Source: JBBBNV01 sp037137075 | GTDB taxonomy: Bacteria > Bacillota > Bacilli > Paenibacillales > NBRC-103111 | Direction of reading: 5' to 3' | Assembly (NCBI RefSeq): GCF_037137075.1 | Contig: NZ_JBBBNV010000018.1 | Coordinates: 36,636-100,635, forward strand | Length of the DNA: 64,000 bases | Shown: positions 24,770 to 33,545 of the stretch, one piece after another | Layout: each line of letters opens with the position of its first letter | How positions within the stretch are numbered: position 1 is the first letter of the stretch | Made by a program: the position numbers and the translations under genes | The notes under the pieces: model-generated | The model's database searches: none | What the model was told of the DNA's origin: nothing | Seen by the model: only the letters and a program-made list of their open reading frames with translations

Positions 24770-26866
24770 ATGCAGCAGACACCCATTGACAGAAAAGCGC
24801 TTGTACACAGACACCATCCGGTTTTGCGGCAGGCGGACCCGCTTTCCCCGCTTTCGGTAGGGAACGGGCAATTCGCTTTTACAGCAGATTTGACCGGACT
24901 GCAGAGTTATCCTGAGCAGTATACGGTTCCTCTTGGAACACAGGCCCAGTGGGGCTGGCACAGCACAGGCGGCCTTGAGCGATACCGTCTGGAGGATATC
25001 ACGCCCCAGCAGTACCCGGCGAATGGCCGCAGCGTGGGTTATTATGTGAACCCTGTCGAGGGCGAGGAAGCGAAATATCACTGGCTTCGTCAAAATCCGC
25101 ACCGGCTGCAGCTTGCCCGGATCGGGCTTCGGCTGCTCGGATCAGACGGGGGCGAAATTCCATTCGGGGCTCTGCAGCAGACTGAGCAGACCCTGGATTT
25201 GTGGCAGGGCATACTGACCAGCCGGTTTGTGGCGGATGGCCAGCCGGTTACGGTGCTGACTTGCTGTCACCCCGATGCCGACATGCTGGGCATACGTATC
25301 GCGTCGCCGCTGCTGGAGCAGGGCCGATTGCAGGTGACGCTCAGCTTCCCATCCTCGGATCCGGCCTCCACAGAATGGGCGAAGTGCACGGGGCCGCTGC
25401 TGGAAACCGATACCGTCTATACAGCGGAGCTGGCTTTGCTGTCAGGACAGCAGGCGGTGATTACCCGCACGCTGGATCAGGATAGCTACACTGTGTACGC
25501 GCAGTGGTCATCCGGCACGATGATCCAGACCGGACCACGGCGTTTTCAAATTACAGCAGCCGAGGACAAGCAAGAAACCGCCGTGCTGGAATGCTTGTTC
25601 GGCTTTCATGACAGGTCTGATTCCGGCAAGATCGTATGGCCTGCACAGAATTGCAGCAGCCTGCTTGATGCAAGCAGAGCCTATTGGGAGAAATTTTGGA
25701 TGTCCGGCGGAGCGATCGACCTTTCCGGCAGTACAGACCCGCGCGCGCCGGAGCTGGAGCGCAGGCTCGTCCTGTCCCAATTCCTGACGGCTGTCCACTG
25801 CTCGGGCACATTGCCGCCTCAGGAGACAGGGCTTCTATATAACAGCTGGTTTGGCAAGTTTCATCTGGAGATGCATTGGTGGCATGCGGTTCATTTCGCG
25901 CTTTGGGGCAGGACGCAGCTTTTGGAGCGAAGCCTGCCTTGGTATAAAGAGATTTTGCCTGCTGCCCGGCAGCTTGCCCGTTCTCAAGGCTATAGCGGGG
26001 CCAGATGGCCCAAGATGGTGGGCCCGGACGGTAGAGACAGCCCGTCGCCTATCGGCCCGCTGCTGATTTGGCAGCAGCCGCATCCGCTTGTTTATGCGGA
26101 GCTGTGTTATTTGGCTGCTCCAACCGTAGCTACCCTGGAGACCTATCGGGAGATCGTGATGGAGACCGCGGAATTTATGGCATCATTTGCGGCATGGGAT
26201 GACCAGGCCGGCCGCTACGTGCTCGGCCCATCGCTCATACCGGCTCAAGAGCAGTTCGATCCGAAGACAACATGGAATCCGACCTTCGAGCTTGAATATT
26301 GGCGGCATGGATTAGAAATTGCGCAAACGTGGAGAACGCGGCTTGGCCTGGAGCGAAATCCGGATTGGCAGCATGTGCTGGAGCATTTGTCTGCGCTTCC
26401 TGTGTATGAAGGAGTTTATACCGCCCATGAGAATAGCCCGGATACGTTCGAGGCTACGAATACGGACCATCCGTCGATGCTGGGCGCGCTGGGTATTCTA
26501 CCCGGCAAGCTGGCCGATCCCGCGATTATGCGGGCGACTTTGAAGCGGGTGATGCAGGAGTGGGAGTGGGATACGGCCTGGGGCTGGGATTTCCCGATGA
26601 CGGCCATGACGGCCGCCCGGCTCGGGGAACGCCAATTTGCAGTGGATGCGCTGCTCAAGGCTGCCGTCAAAAATACGTATTTAGCCAATGGACACAACTA
26701 TCAGCGCAAGGGGCTGACCGCATATCTTCCGGGGAACGGGGGGCTGCTTGCCGCTGCGGCGCTGATGGCCTGCGGCTGGCAGGGCGGGACGGATGCTCAT
26801 GCTCCCGGCTTTCCGGACGACGGCACGTGGACCGTACGCTGGGAGGGGCTTAACGCCTGGCTGTAG
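24770..26866 (+). CDS. Six-hairpin glycosidase-like protein (GH65/GH95-type fold)
   Basis: A 698-residue cytoplasmic protein with no signal peptide. The N-terminal part (SPLSVGNGQFAFTADLTGLQ) resembles the beta-sandwich opening of GH65/GH95-like enzymes. The C-terminal part, from about residue 330, is helical with H-W-W-H, W-P-K-M-V-G-P-D-G-R, W-N-P-T-F-E-L-E-Y-W-R and N-T-D-H-P-S-M-L-G-A-L-G motifs, as expected of an (alpha/alpha)6 barrel. The ATG at 24770 has GGAGG five bases upstream. The divergent AraC regulator and the downstream solute-binding protein suggest it cleaves an imported oligosaccharide. The exact family and catalytic acid could not be fixed by eye. Confidence 0.7.
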   Translation: MQQTPIDRKALVHRHHPVLRQADPLSPLSVGNGQFAFTADLTGLQSYPEQYTVPLGTQAQWGWHSTGGLERYRLEDITPQQYPANGRSVGYYVNPVEGEEAKYHWLRQNPHRLQLARIGLRLLGSDGGEIPFGALQQTEQTLDLWQGILTSRFVADGQPVTVLTCCHPDADMLGIRIASPLLEQGRLQVTLSFPSSDPASTEWAKCTGPLLETDTVYTAELALLSGQQAVITRTLDQDSYTVYAQWSSGTMIQTGPRRFQITAAEDKQETAVLECLFGFHDRSDSGKIVWPAQNCSSLLDASRAYWEKFWMSGGAIDLSGSTDPRAPELERRLVLSQFLTAVHCSGTLPPQETGLLYNSWFGKFHLEMHWWHAVHFALWGRTQLLERSLPWYKEILPAARQLARSQGYSGARWPKMVGPDGRDSPSPIGPLLIWQQPHPLVYAELCYLAAPTVATLETYREIVMETAEFMASFAAWDDQAGRYVLGPSLIPAQEQFDPKTTWNPTFELEYWRHGLEIAQTWRTRLGLERNPDWQHVLEHLSALPVYEGVYTAHENSPDTFEATNTDHPSMLGALGILPGKLADPAIMRATLKRVMQEWEWDTAWGWDFPMTAMTAARLGERQFAVDALLKAAVKNTYLANGHNYQRKGLTAYLPGNGGLLAAAALMACGWQGGTDAHAPGFPDDGTWTVRWEGLNAWL

Positions 26867-27061
26867 TTCAACCTGCAGTGTGCCGCTGTCCTGCCGGAGC
26901 ATAAGTGCAGCGATGCGGTTGTCTGGTAGATCGAGCCTGAAGTACCGTTCATTGCCGGAGCGGGGAGCTGACAGAGGTTTTTCCCCGGGCCAACCATGGT
27001 TGCTTGGCGCGGGTTGCCTTTATACATAAATATAGTGTTTCGGAAAAGGAGATGTATCAAC

Positions 27062-28576
27062 ATGAAAGCAGTAAAAGGAGTTGCTATAGCTTGCGCGTCC
27101 GTCATGTTCGCCGGCAGCTTGGCAGCCTGCGCGTCGGGTGAAGCGAATCCGCAAGGGGAGGCCGCCGGGACAAAAGCTTCCGACAATGCCCCATTGGCCA
27201 TTTCGTTGGTTATTCCGCAGGTAGGCGATATTCCGGCCAAGGGCAATGCTGTTGAGCAGGCCATTGAAACGTACACGAACACCAAGCTTGATATTCAGTG
27301 GGTCCCCAATTCTGCGTATGAAGAAAAAGTCAACATCATGATTGCCTCCAATGAGCTTCCTAAGGTAATGAAGCTGAACTATACGGCAACCTCGATCGGC
27401 GCGATTAACAGCGGGCTTTTCTGGGAAATCGGGCCTTACTTGAAGGATTATAAAAACTTGTCCGCACAAAATCCGCAGCATTACGATAACATCATGGTAG
27501 AAGGCAAGGTGTACGGGGTTCCGTTGTACCGGGATATTGCCCGCGCGGCGTACAATTACCGTAAGGATTGGTTCGATGAGCTTGGCCTGCAGCTGCCGAA
27601 ATCACTGGATGACTGGTACAAGGTGCAGAAAGCCCTGGCGCAAAATGATCCGGACAAAAACGGCAAAAACGACACCTACGGCATGCTGCTGGACAAAAAG
27701 TACCTCGAAGGCAACTCTGCCGTGCTCACCCGGCTTGCGGTCAGCATGGGCGGGGTCAATAAGTGGGGGCTGGTTGATGGCAAAATGACGCCGGAGTTCA
27801 TGACCAAGGAATATGTGGACGTGCTGAAAATGTTCCGCAAATTCAACGATGAAAAATTGCTGAACTCCGACTTTGCGGCAGTAGACCCGGCTGAACGGGA
27901 CAAGGTGTTCGATTCCGGCCGCGCAGGTCTTGCCAACTCAGTTGCGGCTGCGGCGAAGAGCCAGCAGGACCGTGTATCCAAGACGGATCCGAAGGCAGTC
28001 GTAGACAATGCTGCATTTGAAGGCCCGCAGGGCATTCGCCTTGCCGGTGAATCAGGCAACAACGGCTTCCTTGCCGTATCCAAAAGCGCGGTCAAAACCG
28101 AGGAGGAGCTGAAGAAAATCTTGACCTTCCTCGACAAGCTGATGGACGAGCCGATGGCGACGCTGCAGCTGCGCGGGATTGAGGGCACTCACTTCGTCAA
28201 AGTGGACGGCAAAACAGAGTTTAAAGATTTCACCTTGTTCCAACGGGAGGTTAAGCCTTACCGGGATAACCTTCTGAACCTGGAAGGCTACAATGTGCCT
28301 CCGCTGAAGGACACGCCGCTTGGTGAGAAAGCAGCCAAAATGGTCATCGACAACCAAAAATATGTGGTGCCGAACCTGGCGCTGACCTTGACCTCACACA
28401 CGTATTCCGAGCAGGGCAAGGCGCTTGATCAAATGATTTGGGACGCACAGACCAAGTACATCATGGGCAAAATCGATGATGCCGGCTGGGAGCAGGAAGT
28501 CAATAAGTGGCTGAAAGCCGGCGGCGAGAAAATAATGAGCGAATATGATGCCTCGTATGCAAAGCTGAAAAAGTAA
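27062..28576 (+). CDS. Orphan extracellular solute-binding lipoprotein (LplA-like)
   Basis: A 504-residue family 1 solute-binding protein with lipobox LAAC (Cys22). Its long form, with GNAVEQAIETYTNTKLDIQWVPNSAYEEKVNIMIASNELPKVM, resembles the LplA/YtcQ group that serves complex-glycan importers in Paenibacillus. AAAGGAGA lies about ten bases before the ATG at 27062; longer readings back to 26996 lack a ribosome site. No permease or ATPase gene is adjacent, which is unusual because LplA-type proteins are normally followed by two permeases. It may work with a distant transporter or as a sensor partner for the upstream AraC/glycosidase pair. Confidence 0.87.
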   Translation: MKAVKGVAIACASVMFAGSLAACASGEANPQGEAAGTKASDNAPLAISLVIPQVGDIPAKGNAVEQAIETYTNTKLDIQWVPNSAYEEKVNIMIASNELPKVMKLNYTATSIGAINSGLFWEIGPYLKDYKNLSAQNPQHYDNIMVEGKVYGVPLYRDIARAAYNYRKDWFDELGLQLPKSLDDWYKVQKALAQNDPDKNGKNDTYGMLLDKKYLEGNSAVLTRLAVSMGGVNKWGLVDGKMTPEFMTKEYVDVLKMFRKFNDEKLLNSDFAAVDPAERDKVFDSGRAGLANSVAAAAKSQQDRVSKTDPKAVVDNAAFEGPQGIRLAGESGNNGFLAVSKSAVKTEEELKKILTFLDKLMDEPMATLQLRGIEGTHFVKVDGKTEFKDFTLFQREVKPYRDNLLNLEGYNVPPLKDTPLGEKAAKMVIDNQKYVVPNLALTLTSHTYSEQGKALDQMIWDAQTKYIMGKIDDAGWEQEVNKWLKAGGEKIMSEYDASYAKLKK

Positions 28577-28588
28577 ATGATCATACCC

Positions 28589-28626
28589 GACAACCCGCCG
28601 GAAGTACAAAGCCGGCGGGTTGTCCT
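28589..28626 (+). terminator. Terminator of the solute-binding protein gene
   Basis: Perfect 13-bp stem GACAACCCGCCGG (28589-28601) with CCGGCGGGTTGTC (28612-28624) and a 10-nt loop. The T run is weak (CCTTGTG). Confidence 0.82.
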
Positions 28627-28655
28627 TGTGCAAAATTCATCAATCCCCTACATAA

Positions 28656-28684
28656 TTAACTTCATTTACAATATGCGGTATAAT
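28656..28684 (+). promoter_or_regulatory. Candidate promoter for the zinc-ribbon gene
   Basis: A perfect -10 TATAAT (28679-28684) lies 17 bp after a weak -35 TTAACT (28656-28661). The transcript would carry the dispersed repeat in its leader. Confidence 0.5.
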
Positions 28685-28714
28685 TGGAACGAGGGTGTTG
28701 GAGTGCCTTATAAA

Positions 28715-28778
28715 TGTGGTCGACCGACCGCCGTCATGCAGCGAAACACCGCGCGCTGGGAGCTGCGCACGGTGCGGA
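28715..28778 (-). repeat. Dispersed hairpin repeat, copy 4 (inverted)
   Basis: Full copy on the minus strand. Read in reverse complement it runs TCCGCACC to GGTCGACCACA. It lies between the predicted promoter and the ribosome site (28789-28797) of the zinc-ribbon gene, so it would form part of that mRNA's 5' leader. Confidence 0.9.
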
Positions 28779-28804
28779 AATGAACTCAAGGAGGGGGACA
28801 AAAT

Positions 28805-29059
28805 ATGTCTTACTGTACATCATGCAGCCGGCCGCTAAACGAAGCTCAATGGAGCGAGGATCGTGATTTGAAATCTTGTCCGAGATGCTCCGAAGCACAT
28901 GGAACCCAGCATGTATATTATGAAACACACGTATTCGGATGGACGGAACACCGGATTACCTCCTATAATACGGACGGGATTCAGAGCCATTGTACCCCGT
29001 GCAGGGGCAACGGGCAGAACACGTATCACAGGGTGCTCTGCAGTCAGGTCAAACCGTGA
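28805..29059 (+). CDS. Small zinc-ribbon-like protein, unknown function
   Basis: An 84-residue protein with three C-x-x-C pairs: CTSC (residues 4-7), CPRC (about 25-28) and CTPC (about 63-66), plus a further Cys near the end. The first two pairs are spaced like a zinc ribbon. The middle (YYETHVFGWTEHRITSYNTDGIQSH) is beta-strand-like. It opens MSYCTSCSRPL without a signal peptide and is probably cytoplasmic. AAGGAGGGGG lies seven bases before the ATG. No operon partner is present. A role in nucleic-acid binding or metal handling is only a guess. Confidence 0.75.
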   Translation: MSYCTSCSRPLNEAQWSEDRDLKSCPRCSEAHGTQHVYYETHVFGWTEHRITSYNTDGIQSHCTPCRGNGQNTYHRVLCSQVKP

Positions 29060-29159
29060 TTTACAAACCTGCCAGGCGCGCGATATAACGATTTAAATCC
29101 GGTCTGCATTGCTGCGTTGCTGCATTCAAAACAAGGATGGTCAGATCAGCATAACGAAG

Positions 29160-29204
29160 GAGGGTATCCCGAAGCCATACACTGGCGGAGGGACACCCTC
29201 TTTT
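29160..29204 (+). terminator. Terminator downstream of the zinc-ribbon gene
   Basis: GAGGGTATCCC (29160-29170) pairs with GGGACACCCTC (29190-29200), one mismatch, followed by TTTT. Confidence 0.75.
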
Positions 29205-29263
29205 GGCGCAGGAAATGAAAACCGTTCCTTGGTACCTGGAAGCGACGCCTGCTGCTCCCTGTT

Positions 29264-30334
29264 TTAGCTGCCGCTCCGCTGCAGAGTAACGGGTTGCCCG
29301 CCGCCCGCGATGGAATCGGCAACAGCCTGGGTAAAGCTCATATAACGAACGCCCTCCACAAAAGACGGATAGCCCTTGCGGCCGGAGCGGACTGCTTCAA
29401 CAAAATCGCGCTCCACCGTCCATGCAGTACACTCGCTTGGCTGAAGCTCGATAGGCTGAGGTCCGCTTCCCGTATCCAGTGTCAGATAGGCTTCTCCGGA
29501 GAAGCAGGTCAGCGTGCCCGCGCTCCCGTGGATCGTCAGGTGGGGCTTGCCGCCGCGTACTGCTCCGGTGAAGAGGGCCGTCAGGGTAGCGCCGCTGTCG
29601 AACTCGGCCAAAACGGTTACGCTGTCGGGCAGGTCGACCTTCCCGCTTCCGCCGCCCTCCGGTAAAGGTCGCTCGGTTGTCCACGTCCTGGCGCGTGCGG
29701 ACAGCTCGGTAACCGGACCGAACCACTTCATCAGGGTTTCGGCCATAATACCGACGTCCAGCATATTCATGCCTTGCAGCGATTCACGCTGACGCCAGTG
29801 CAGCGGCTGTGCCGCGTCCAGAAATTGTGCCGCCGGATGATCCAGCACAATGTGGCGCACTTGTCCGAGGGCGCCCTCAGCCAGAAGCGAGAGAACCTTT
29901 TGCTCCACCAGCATGTAATGAGGAGGAGGGCACAGCATCGTAGTGAGCGGGCTGGCCTGATCTGCTTCCAGCATCGTATGGGCATCAGCCAGATTCATCG
30001 CCATCCGTGCCTGGCAAAATACATGCTTGCCGCGGGCCAGGGCATAACGGGTAATTTCGGAATGCAAATAGGGTGGCGTGCAAATAAACACGGTGTTCAC
30101 TTCTTCATCCTCGACCACATCCTGCCATCTGGCATATACGCGCTTGAAGCCATATTGCTCGGCCGCGGCTTGGGCGTTTGCCAGGCTGCGGTTCGCGACA
30201 GCCGTGAATTCGATCCCGTCCAGCTGCTGCAGCCCCGGCAGATGCCGGGCCTTGGCGATGCCGCCGGCCCCGATCATTCCGATCCGCAGAGTTTGAACAG
30301 CGGTCGTCTTCGTTCCGGTTGCTCCGTTATCCAT
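29264..30334 (-). CDS. Gfo/Idh/MocA family oxidoreductase
   Basis: A 356-residue NAD(P)-dependent sugar or inositol dehydrogenase-like protein. The Rossmann motif IGMIGAGGIAKARHLPGL is near residue 18, the family-typical second strand IEFTAVANRS follows, and VFICTPPYLHSEITRYALARGKHVFCQARMA is in the place of the usual E-K-P motif. That loop normally carries a Lys that helps catalysis (EKP), but here it reads CQAR, so activity may be altered or absent. It overlaps the upstream hemL-like gene by 8 bp, implying coupled translation. No sugar-metabolism partner is adjacent, and the substrate cannot be inferred. Confidence 0.88.
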   Translation of the reverse strand: MDNGATGTKTTAVQTLRIGMIGAGGIAKARHLPGLQQLDGIEFTAVANRSLANAQAAAEQYGFKRVYARWQDVVEDEEVNTVFICTPPYLHSEITRYALARGKHVFCQARMAMNLADAHTMLEADQASPLTTMLCPPPHYMLVEQKVLSLLAEGALGQVRHIVLDHPAAQFLDAAQPLHWRQRESLQGMNMLDVGIMAETLMKWFGPVTELSARARTWTTERPLPEGGGSGKVDLPDSVTVLAEFDSGATLTALFTGAVRGGKPHLTIHGSAGTLTCFSGEAYLTLDTGSGPQPIELQPSECTAWTVERDFVEAVRSGRKGYPSFVEGVRYMSFTQAVADSIAGGGQPVTLQRSGS

Positions 30335-31658
30335 GCAGATCCCTCCGTGATTTCATTGCCGCAAATGCCTTCTCTGCAGCGGCAACGGTCTCATCAATGT
30401 CAGCTTCCGTATGCGCGGTGGTCAGAAACCACGCTTCATATTTGGACGGGGCCAAACAAATGCCCTGATCCAGCATCAGCCGGAAAAAGCGCGCGAAGCT
30501 CTCCCCGTCAGTATCCTGCGCTTCCTCGTAATTCGTGACCGGATGATCGCAGAAGTGGGTCGACAGGGCGCCGCGAATACGGTTTATCGTCAACGGAATG
30601 CCGCTGGCGCGGGCTGCGGACGCAAGGCCGGCTTCCAGCTTGGCGCCCAGCGCATCCATACGCTCATAAACTCCAGGCTCAGCCAGCGCCTCCAGGCAGG
30701 CGATTCCTGCGGAAATGGAGGCAGGGTTTCCGGCCATCGTTCCGGCCTGATATGCCGGGCCGAGCGGTGCAACCTGCTCCATAATATCGCGCCGTCCGCC
30801 GTAGGCCCCGATAGGAAGCCCGCCGCCGATAATTTTGCCCATCGCGGTCAAATCCGGCTCAACCGCCTTGGCATCGGGCAGCACAGGGGTGAAGGTTTGC
30901 GCCGAGCCGTAATGGAAACGAAACGCCGTGATGACCTCATCGTAAATGACGAGCGCGCCGTGCTCCCGGGTCAGGCGGCATAAGCCTTCCAGGTAGCCGG
31001 GCTTCGGCGCAACCATGCCGAAGTTGCCGACAATCGGCTCCACCATGACGGCCGCAATTTGGCCTTCCCAGTGCTCCAAGGCGGTTTGGAGCGCCTCCAG
31101 ATCATGAAACGGAACCGTGATGACCTCGTGGGCAATGCTGGTCGGGATCCCGGCGCTGTCAGGGATTCCGAGGGTGGAAGGGCCGGACCCCGCGGCAACC
31201 AGCACCAAATCCGAATGGCCGTGGTAGCAGCCGGCAAATTTAATTATTTTACTGCGTCCGGTGTAAGCCCGGGCAACCCGAATGGTTGTCATCACCGCTT
31301 CGGTGCCTGAATTGACGAACCGGACCTTATCCAGAGACGGAACGGCTTCCTTCAGCTTGCGGGCGAACTGGATCTCCAGCTCGGTGGGGGTTCCGTACAG
31401 CGTGCCGTTCTCCGCCGCCCGGCAGATGGCTCTTGTCACATGCGGATGGGCATGTCCGAGAATAATCGGACCGTAAGCGGCCAAATAGTCGATATATTTG
31501 TTGCCGTCGACATCCCAGAAATACGCGCCTTGTCCCCGGGACATGAATACCGGCGCCCCGCCGCCGACCGCCTTGAAGGAGCGGGACGGGCTGTTGACCC
31601 CGCCGACAATGTCCTGCAGCGCCTGCTGATACAGCGCTTCCGATTTCACTCTATTCAT
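30327..31658 (-). CDS. hemL: Glutamate-1-semialdehyde 2,1-aminomutase
   Basis: A 443-residue class III aminotransferase that converts glutamate 1-semialdehyde to 5-aminolevulinate for tetrapyrroles. Family motifs are GGVNSPSRSFKAVGG, FVNSGTEAVMTTIRVARAYTGR, GCYHGHSDLVL, the PLP aspartate region VIYDEVITAFRF, and the PLP lysine in AMGKIIGGGLPIGAYGG. It is not in a hem operon here and is followed by an overlapping Gfo/Idh/MocA gene. It may therefore be the second, stand-alone paralogue often called GsaB in Bacilli, with another hemL elsewhere; this is inference. No clear ribosome site was judged decisive, but the MNRVKSEALYQQALQ start matches the family. Confidence 0.93.
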   Translation of the reverse strand: MNRVKSEALYQQALQDIVGGVNSPSRSFKAVGGGAPVFMSRGQGAYFWDVDGNKYIDYLAAYGPIILGHAHPHVTRAICRAAENGTLYGTPTELEIQFARKLKEAVPSLDKVRFVNSGTEAVMTTIRVARAYTGRSKIIKFAGCYHGHSDLVLVAAGSGPSTLGIPDSAGIPTSIAHEVITVPFHDLEALQTALEHWEGQIAAVMVEPIVGNFGMVAPKPGYLEGLCRLTREHGALVIYDEVITAFRFHYGSAQTFTPVLPDAKAVEPDLTAMGKIIGGGLPIGAYGGRRDIMEQVAPLGPAYQAGTMAGNPASISAGIACLEALAEPGVYERMDALGAKLEAGLASAARASGIPLTINRIRGALSTHFCDHPVTNYEEAQDTDGESFARFFRLMLDQGICLAPSKYEAWFLTTAHTEADIDETVAAAEKAFAAMKSRRDLHG

Positions 31659-31830
31659 AGGTTAATAACCTCCATCTGAGCTGACGATTTCCTGATTTTC
31701 CTACTTTATCACGTTACCACTCTGCTCCGATCAACGCAATATCATTTCCGGGTCAGGGCTGAATCAGACAGCCTTCACGCTGAGCACCATCCACCATAGG
31801 TCACCCTAAGTCAACCGGCTAACCAATAAA

Positions 31831-31870
31831 CAGACCTTCGCCCGCACGATACCGTGAGAGGGAAGGTCTG
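31831..31870 (-). terminator. Terminator of the LCP-family gene
   Basis: On the minus strand CAGACCTTC and GAAGGTCTG form a perfect 9-bp stem around a 22-nt loop, followed by TTTATT. It lies 41 bp after the stop codon. Confidence 0.78.
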
Positions 31871-31910
31871 CCTGTGTTGCTTATTATGCTGCCTGACTGC
31901 GCCGAAGCGG

Positions 31911-33545
31911 CTACGTAATCGGAATGGCCGTACCCGGGGTTGTACCAGGCTTTGTACCGCCGCTGGTTCCGCTGCCCGGTACGGTTGTGCCGTTTCCTGT
32001 GCTGCCGCCGGTTTCTTTTTGTGGAGACGGTGTAGCTGTCGGTTTTGTTTGTACCGGTTCTCCGATCCCTTCCGGCAGACTGATGCCGGGCACCTCATTC
32101 AGGCCGTCAATGCTTTCATCCTTTGGATTAACAGTCCCGGTCGGACTGTTTTCTTTTCCGGATTCAGCGCCAGTGCTGCCGGTAGAGCCGGAACCTCCGG
32201 TGTTGCCGCTTGTTCCGGAGGAATTGTTTTTTGAGCCGGTTCCTGTTCCTGCCGAGCCGGTGCCGCCGGTTTCTTTTTGCGGGGAATTGCCGGTGTCGGT
32301 TTTTCCGCTATTTGTTGTGGAGCCGGTATTTGTTTTGCTGCTGTTATTCGTACTGCTGCTTCCCGTGCCTGTAGTTGTCCCGGAGGAGCTGCCTGTAGTA
32401 CCGGTCTTGCCCGTGCCGGAGGAGCTGCCTGCAGAGCCTGTCGAGCTGTTCCCGGTCGTGGTGCTGCTTTTCGTGCCTGACGAGGTGCTTGTGCCGGTGC
32501 TGCCGGTTGTGCTTTTGTTTCCGCTGGAGCCGGTGGTTCCGGCAGTTCCTGCCGATCCGCTCTTTTTGGTATCCGGCTCGTCAGCCAGGAGCGTTTCGCC
32601 CGCCAGCTTGCGGTCGATATATTGATGCATCTTGGTTTTGTCCGTTGTGAGGACGGACGCGCCGCTAATGGTTTTGGATTCCACCAGCTCCATCGGCGGA
32701 AGCTGTACACTAACCATGCCCTCTGTTTTGACATCATAGGCGAGCGTGCCAAGCTTCAGCATTTGGGAGATGCTCAAATTCGTTTCAATATAAGGGTCGA
32801 TGCTGCTCAGTATGGAAGGCAGCTTGACCAGCGAGGTCGAGGATTGAAGCTTGGTTGCCACGGCCTGCAGGAAATCGCGCTGCCGCCCGGTACGGTTGAA
32901 GTCAGACAGCGCATCATGACGGAACCTGACGTACTGCAGTGCCTGCTTGCCGTCCAGATGCTGGTACCCTTTTTTCAGATTGATCGCGTATTCAGGCTCC
33001 TCGCTATCGTAATATTTCATGTCCTTCTCTACCTCGAAGTCTACACCGCCGATGGCGTCGATCAAAGCAATGAAGCCCTTGAAATCGGTATACACATAAT
33101 ATTGTATCGGCTCGCCGATAAAATCGCTGATGGTCTGCATCGCCAGCTTCGGTCCCCCGTAAGCAAGCGCCGTATTAATGCGGTCCTGCCCCTTGCCGGG
33201 GATGCTCACGTATGTATCCCGCAGGATGGAGAACAAATAGGATTTCTTGGTCACCGGATCAATGGAGGCGATCAGCATGGAATCGGATCGCGGCGCATCG
33301 TTTTTGCTGACACCCCGGGAGTCGCCCCCCATCAGCAAAATATTTACACGCTCCTTGCCCTCCCATTTGGGCGGGTTATACGTATTGGTTTCTTTGCCTT
33401 CGGCCGTATTGAATTGGCTGAACAAGGAATCCTGTTTATCCTGTATGTTGGAGCTGAATTGATAAACGGAATATCCGTAATATCCGACTACGGCCAGCAG
33501 CATGATCCCGATCGACATCAGGGACCATTTTAATTTGCGCATCAT
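31911..33545 (-). CDS. LCP-family (LytR-CpsA-Psr) wall-polymer transferase with long low-complexity tail
   Basis: A 544-residue membrane-anchored enzyme of the type that attaches teichoic acid or other anionic polymers to peptidoglycan. One N-terminal transmembrane helix (WSLMSIGIMLLAVVGYYGY) is followed by the LCP domain, about residues 65-260, with INILLMGGDSR-like, DSMLIASIDP, SILRDTYV, DRINTALAYGG and RKRDFLQA-like signature blocks. From about residue 320 to the end the chain is almost wholly Gly, Ser, Thr and Asn, roughly 225 residues with a few Pro/Lys/Glu islands. The second ATG (33545) is chosen because GGGGAGG then sits nine bases upstream; the first ATG abuts it. The tail may span the wall. 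Confidence 0.92.
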   Translation of the reverse strand: MMRKLKWSLMSIGIMLLAVVGYYGYSVYQFSSNIQDKQDSLFSQFNTAEGKETNTYNPPKWEGKERVNILLMGGDSRGVSKNDAPRSDSMLIASIDPVTKKSYLFSILRDTYVSIPGKGQDRINTALAYGGPKLAMQTISDFIGEPIQYYVYTDFKGFIALIDAIGGVDFEVEKDMKYYDSEEPEYAINLKKGYQHLDGKQALQYVRFRHDALSDFNRTGRQRDFLQAVATKLQSSTSLVKLPSILSSIDPYIETNLSISQMLKLGTLAYDVKTEGMVSVQLPPMELVESKTISGASVLTTDKTKMHQYIDRKLAGETLLADEPDTKKSGSAGTAGTTGSSGNKSTTGSTGTSTSSGTKSSTTTGNSSTGSAGSSSGTGKTGTTGSSSGTTTGTGSSSTNNSSKTNTGSTTNSGKTDTGNSPQKETGGTGSAGTGTGSKNNSSGTSGNTGGSGSTGSTGAESGKENSPTGTVNPKDESIDGLNEVPGISLPEGIGEPVQTKPTATPSPQKETGGSTGNGTTVPGSGTSGGTKPGTTPGTAIPIT

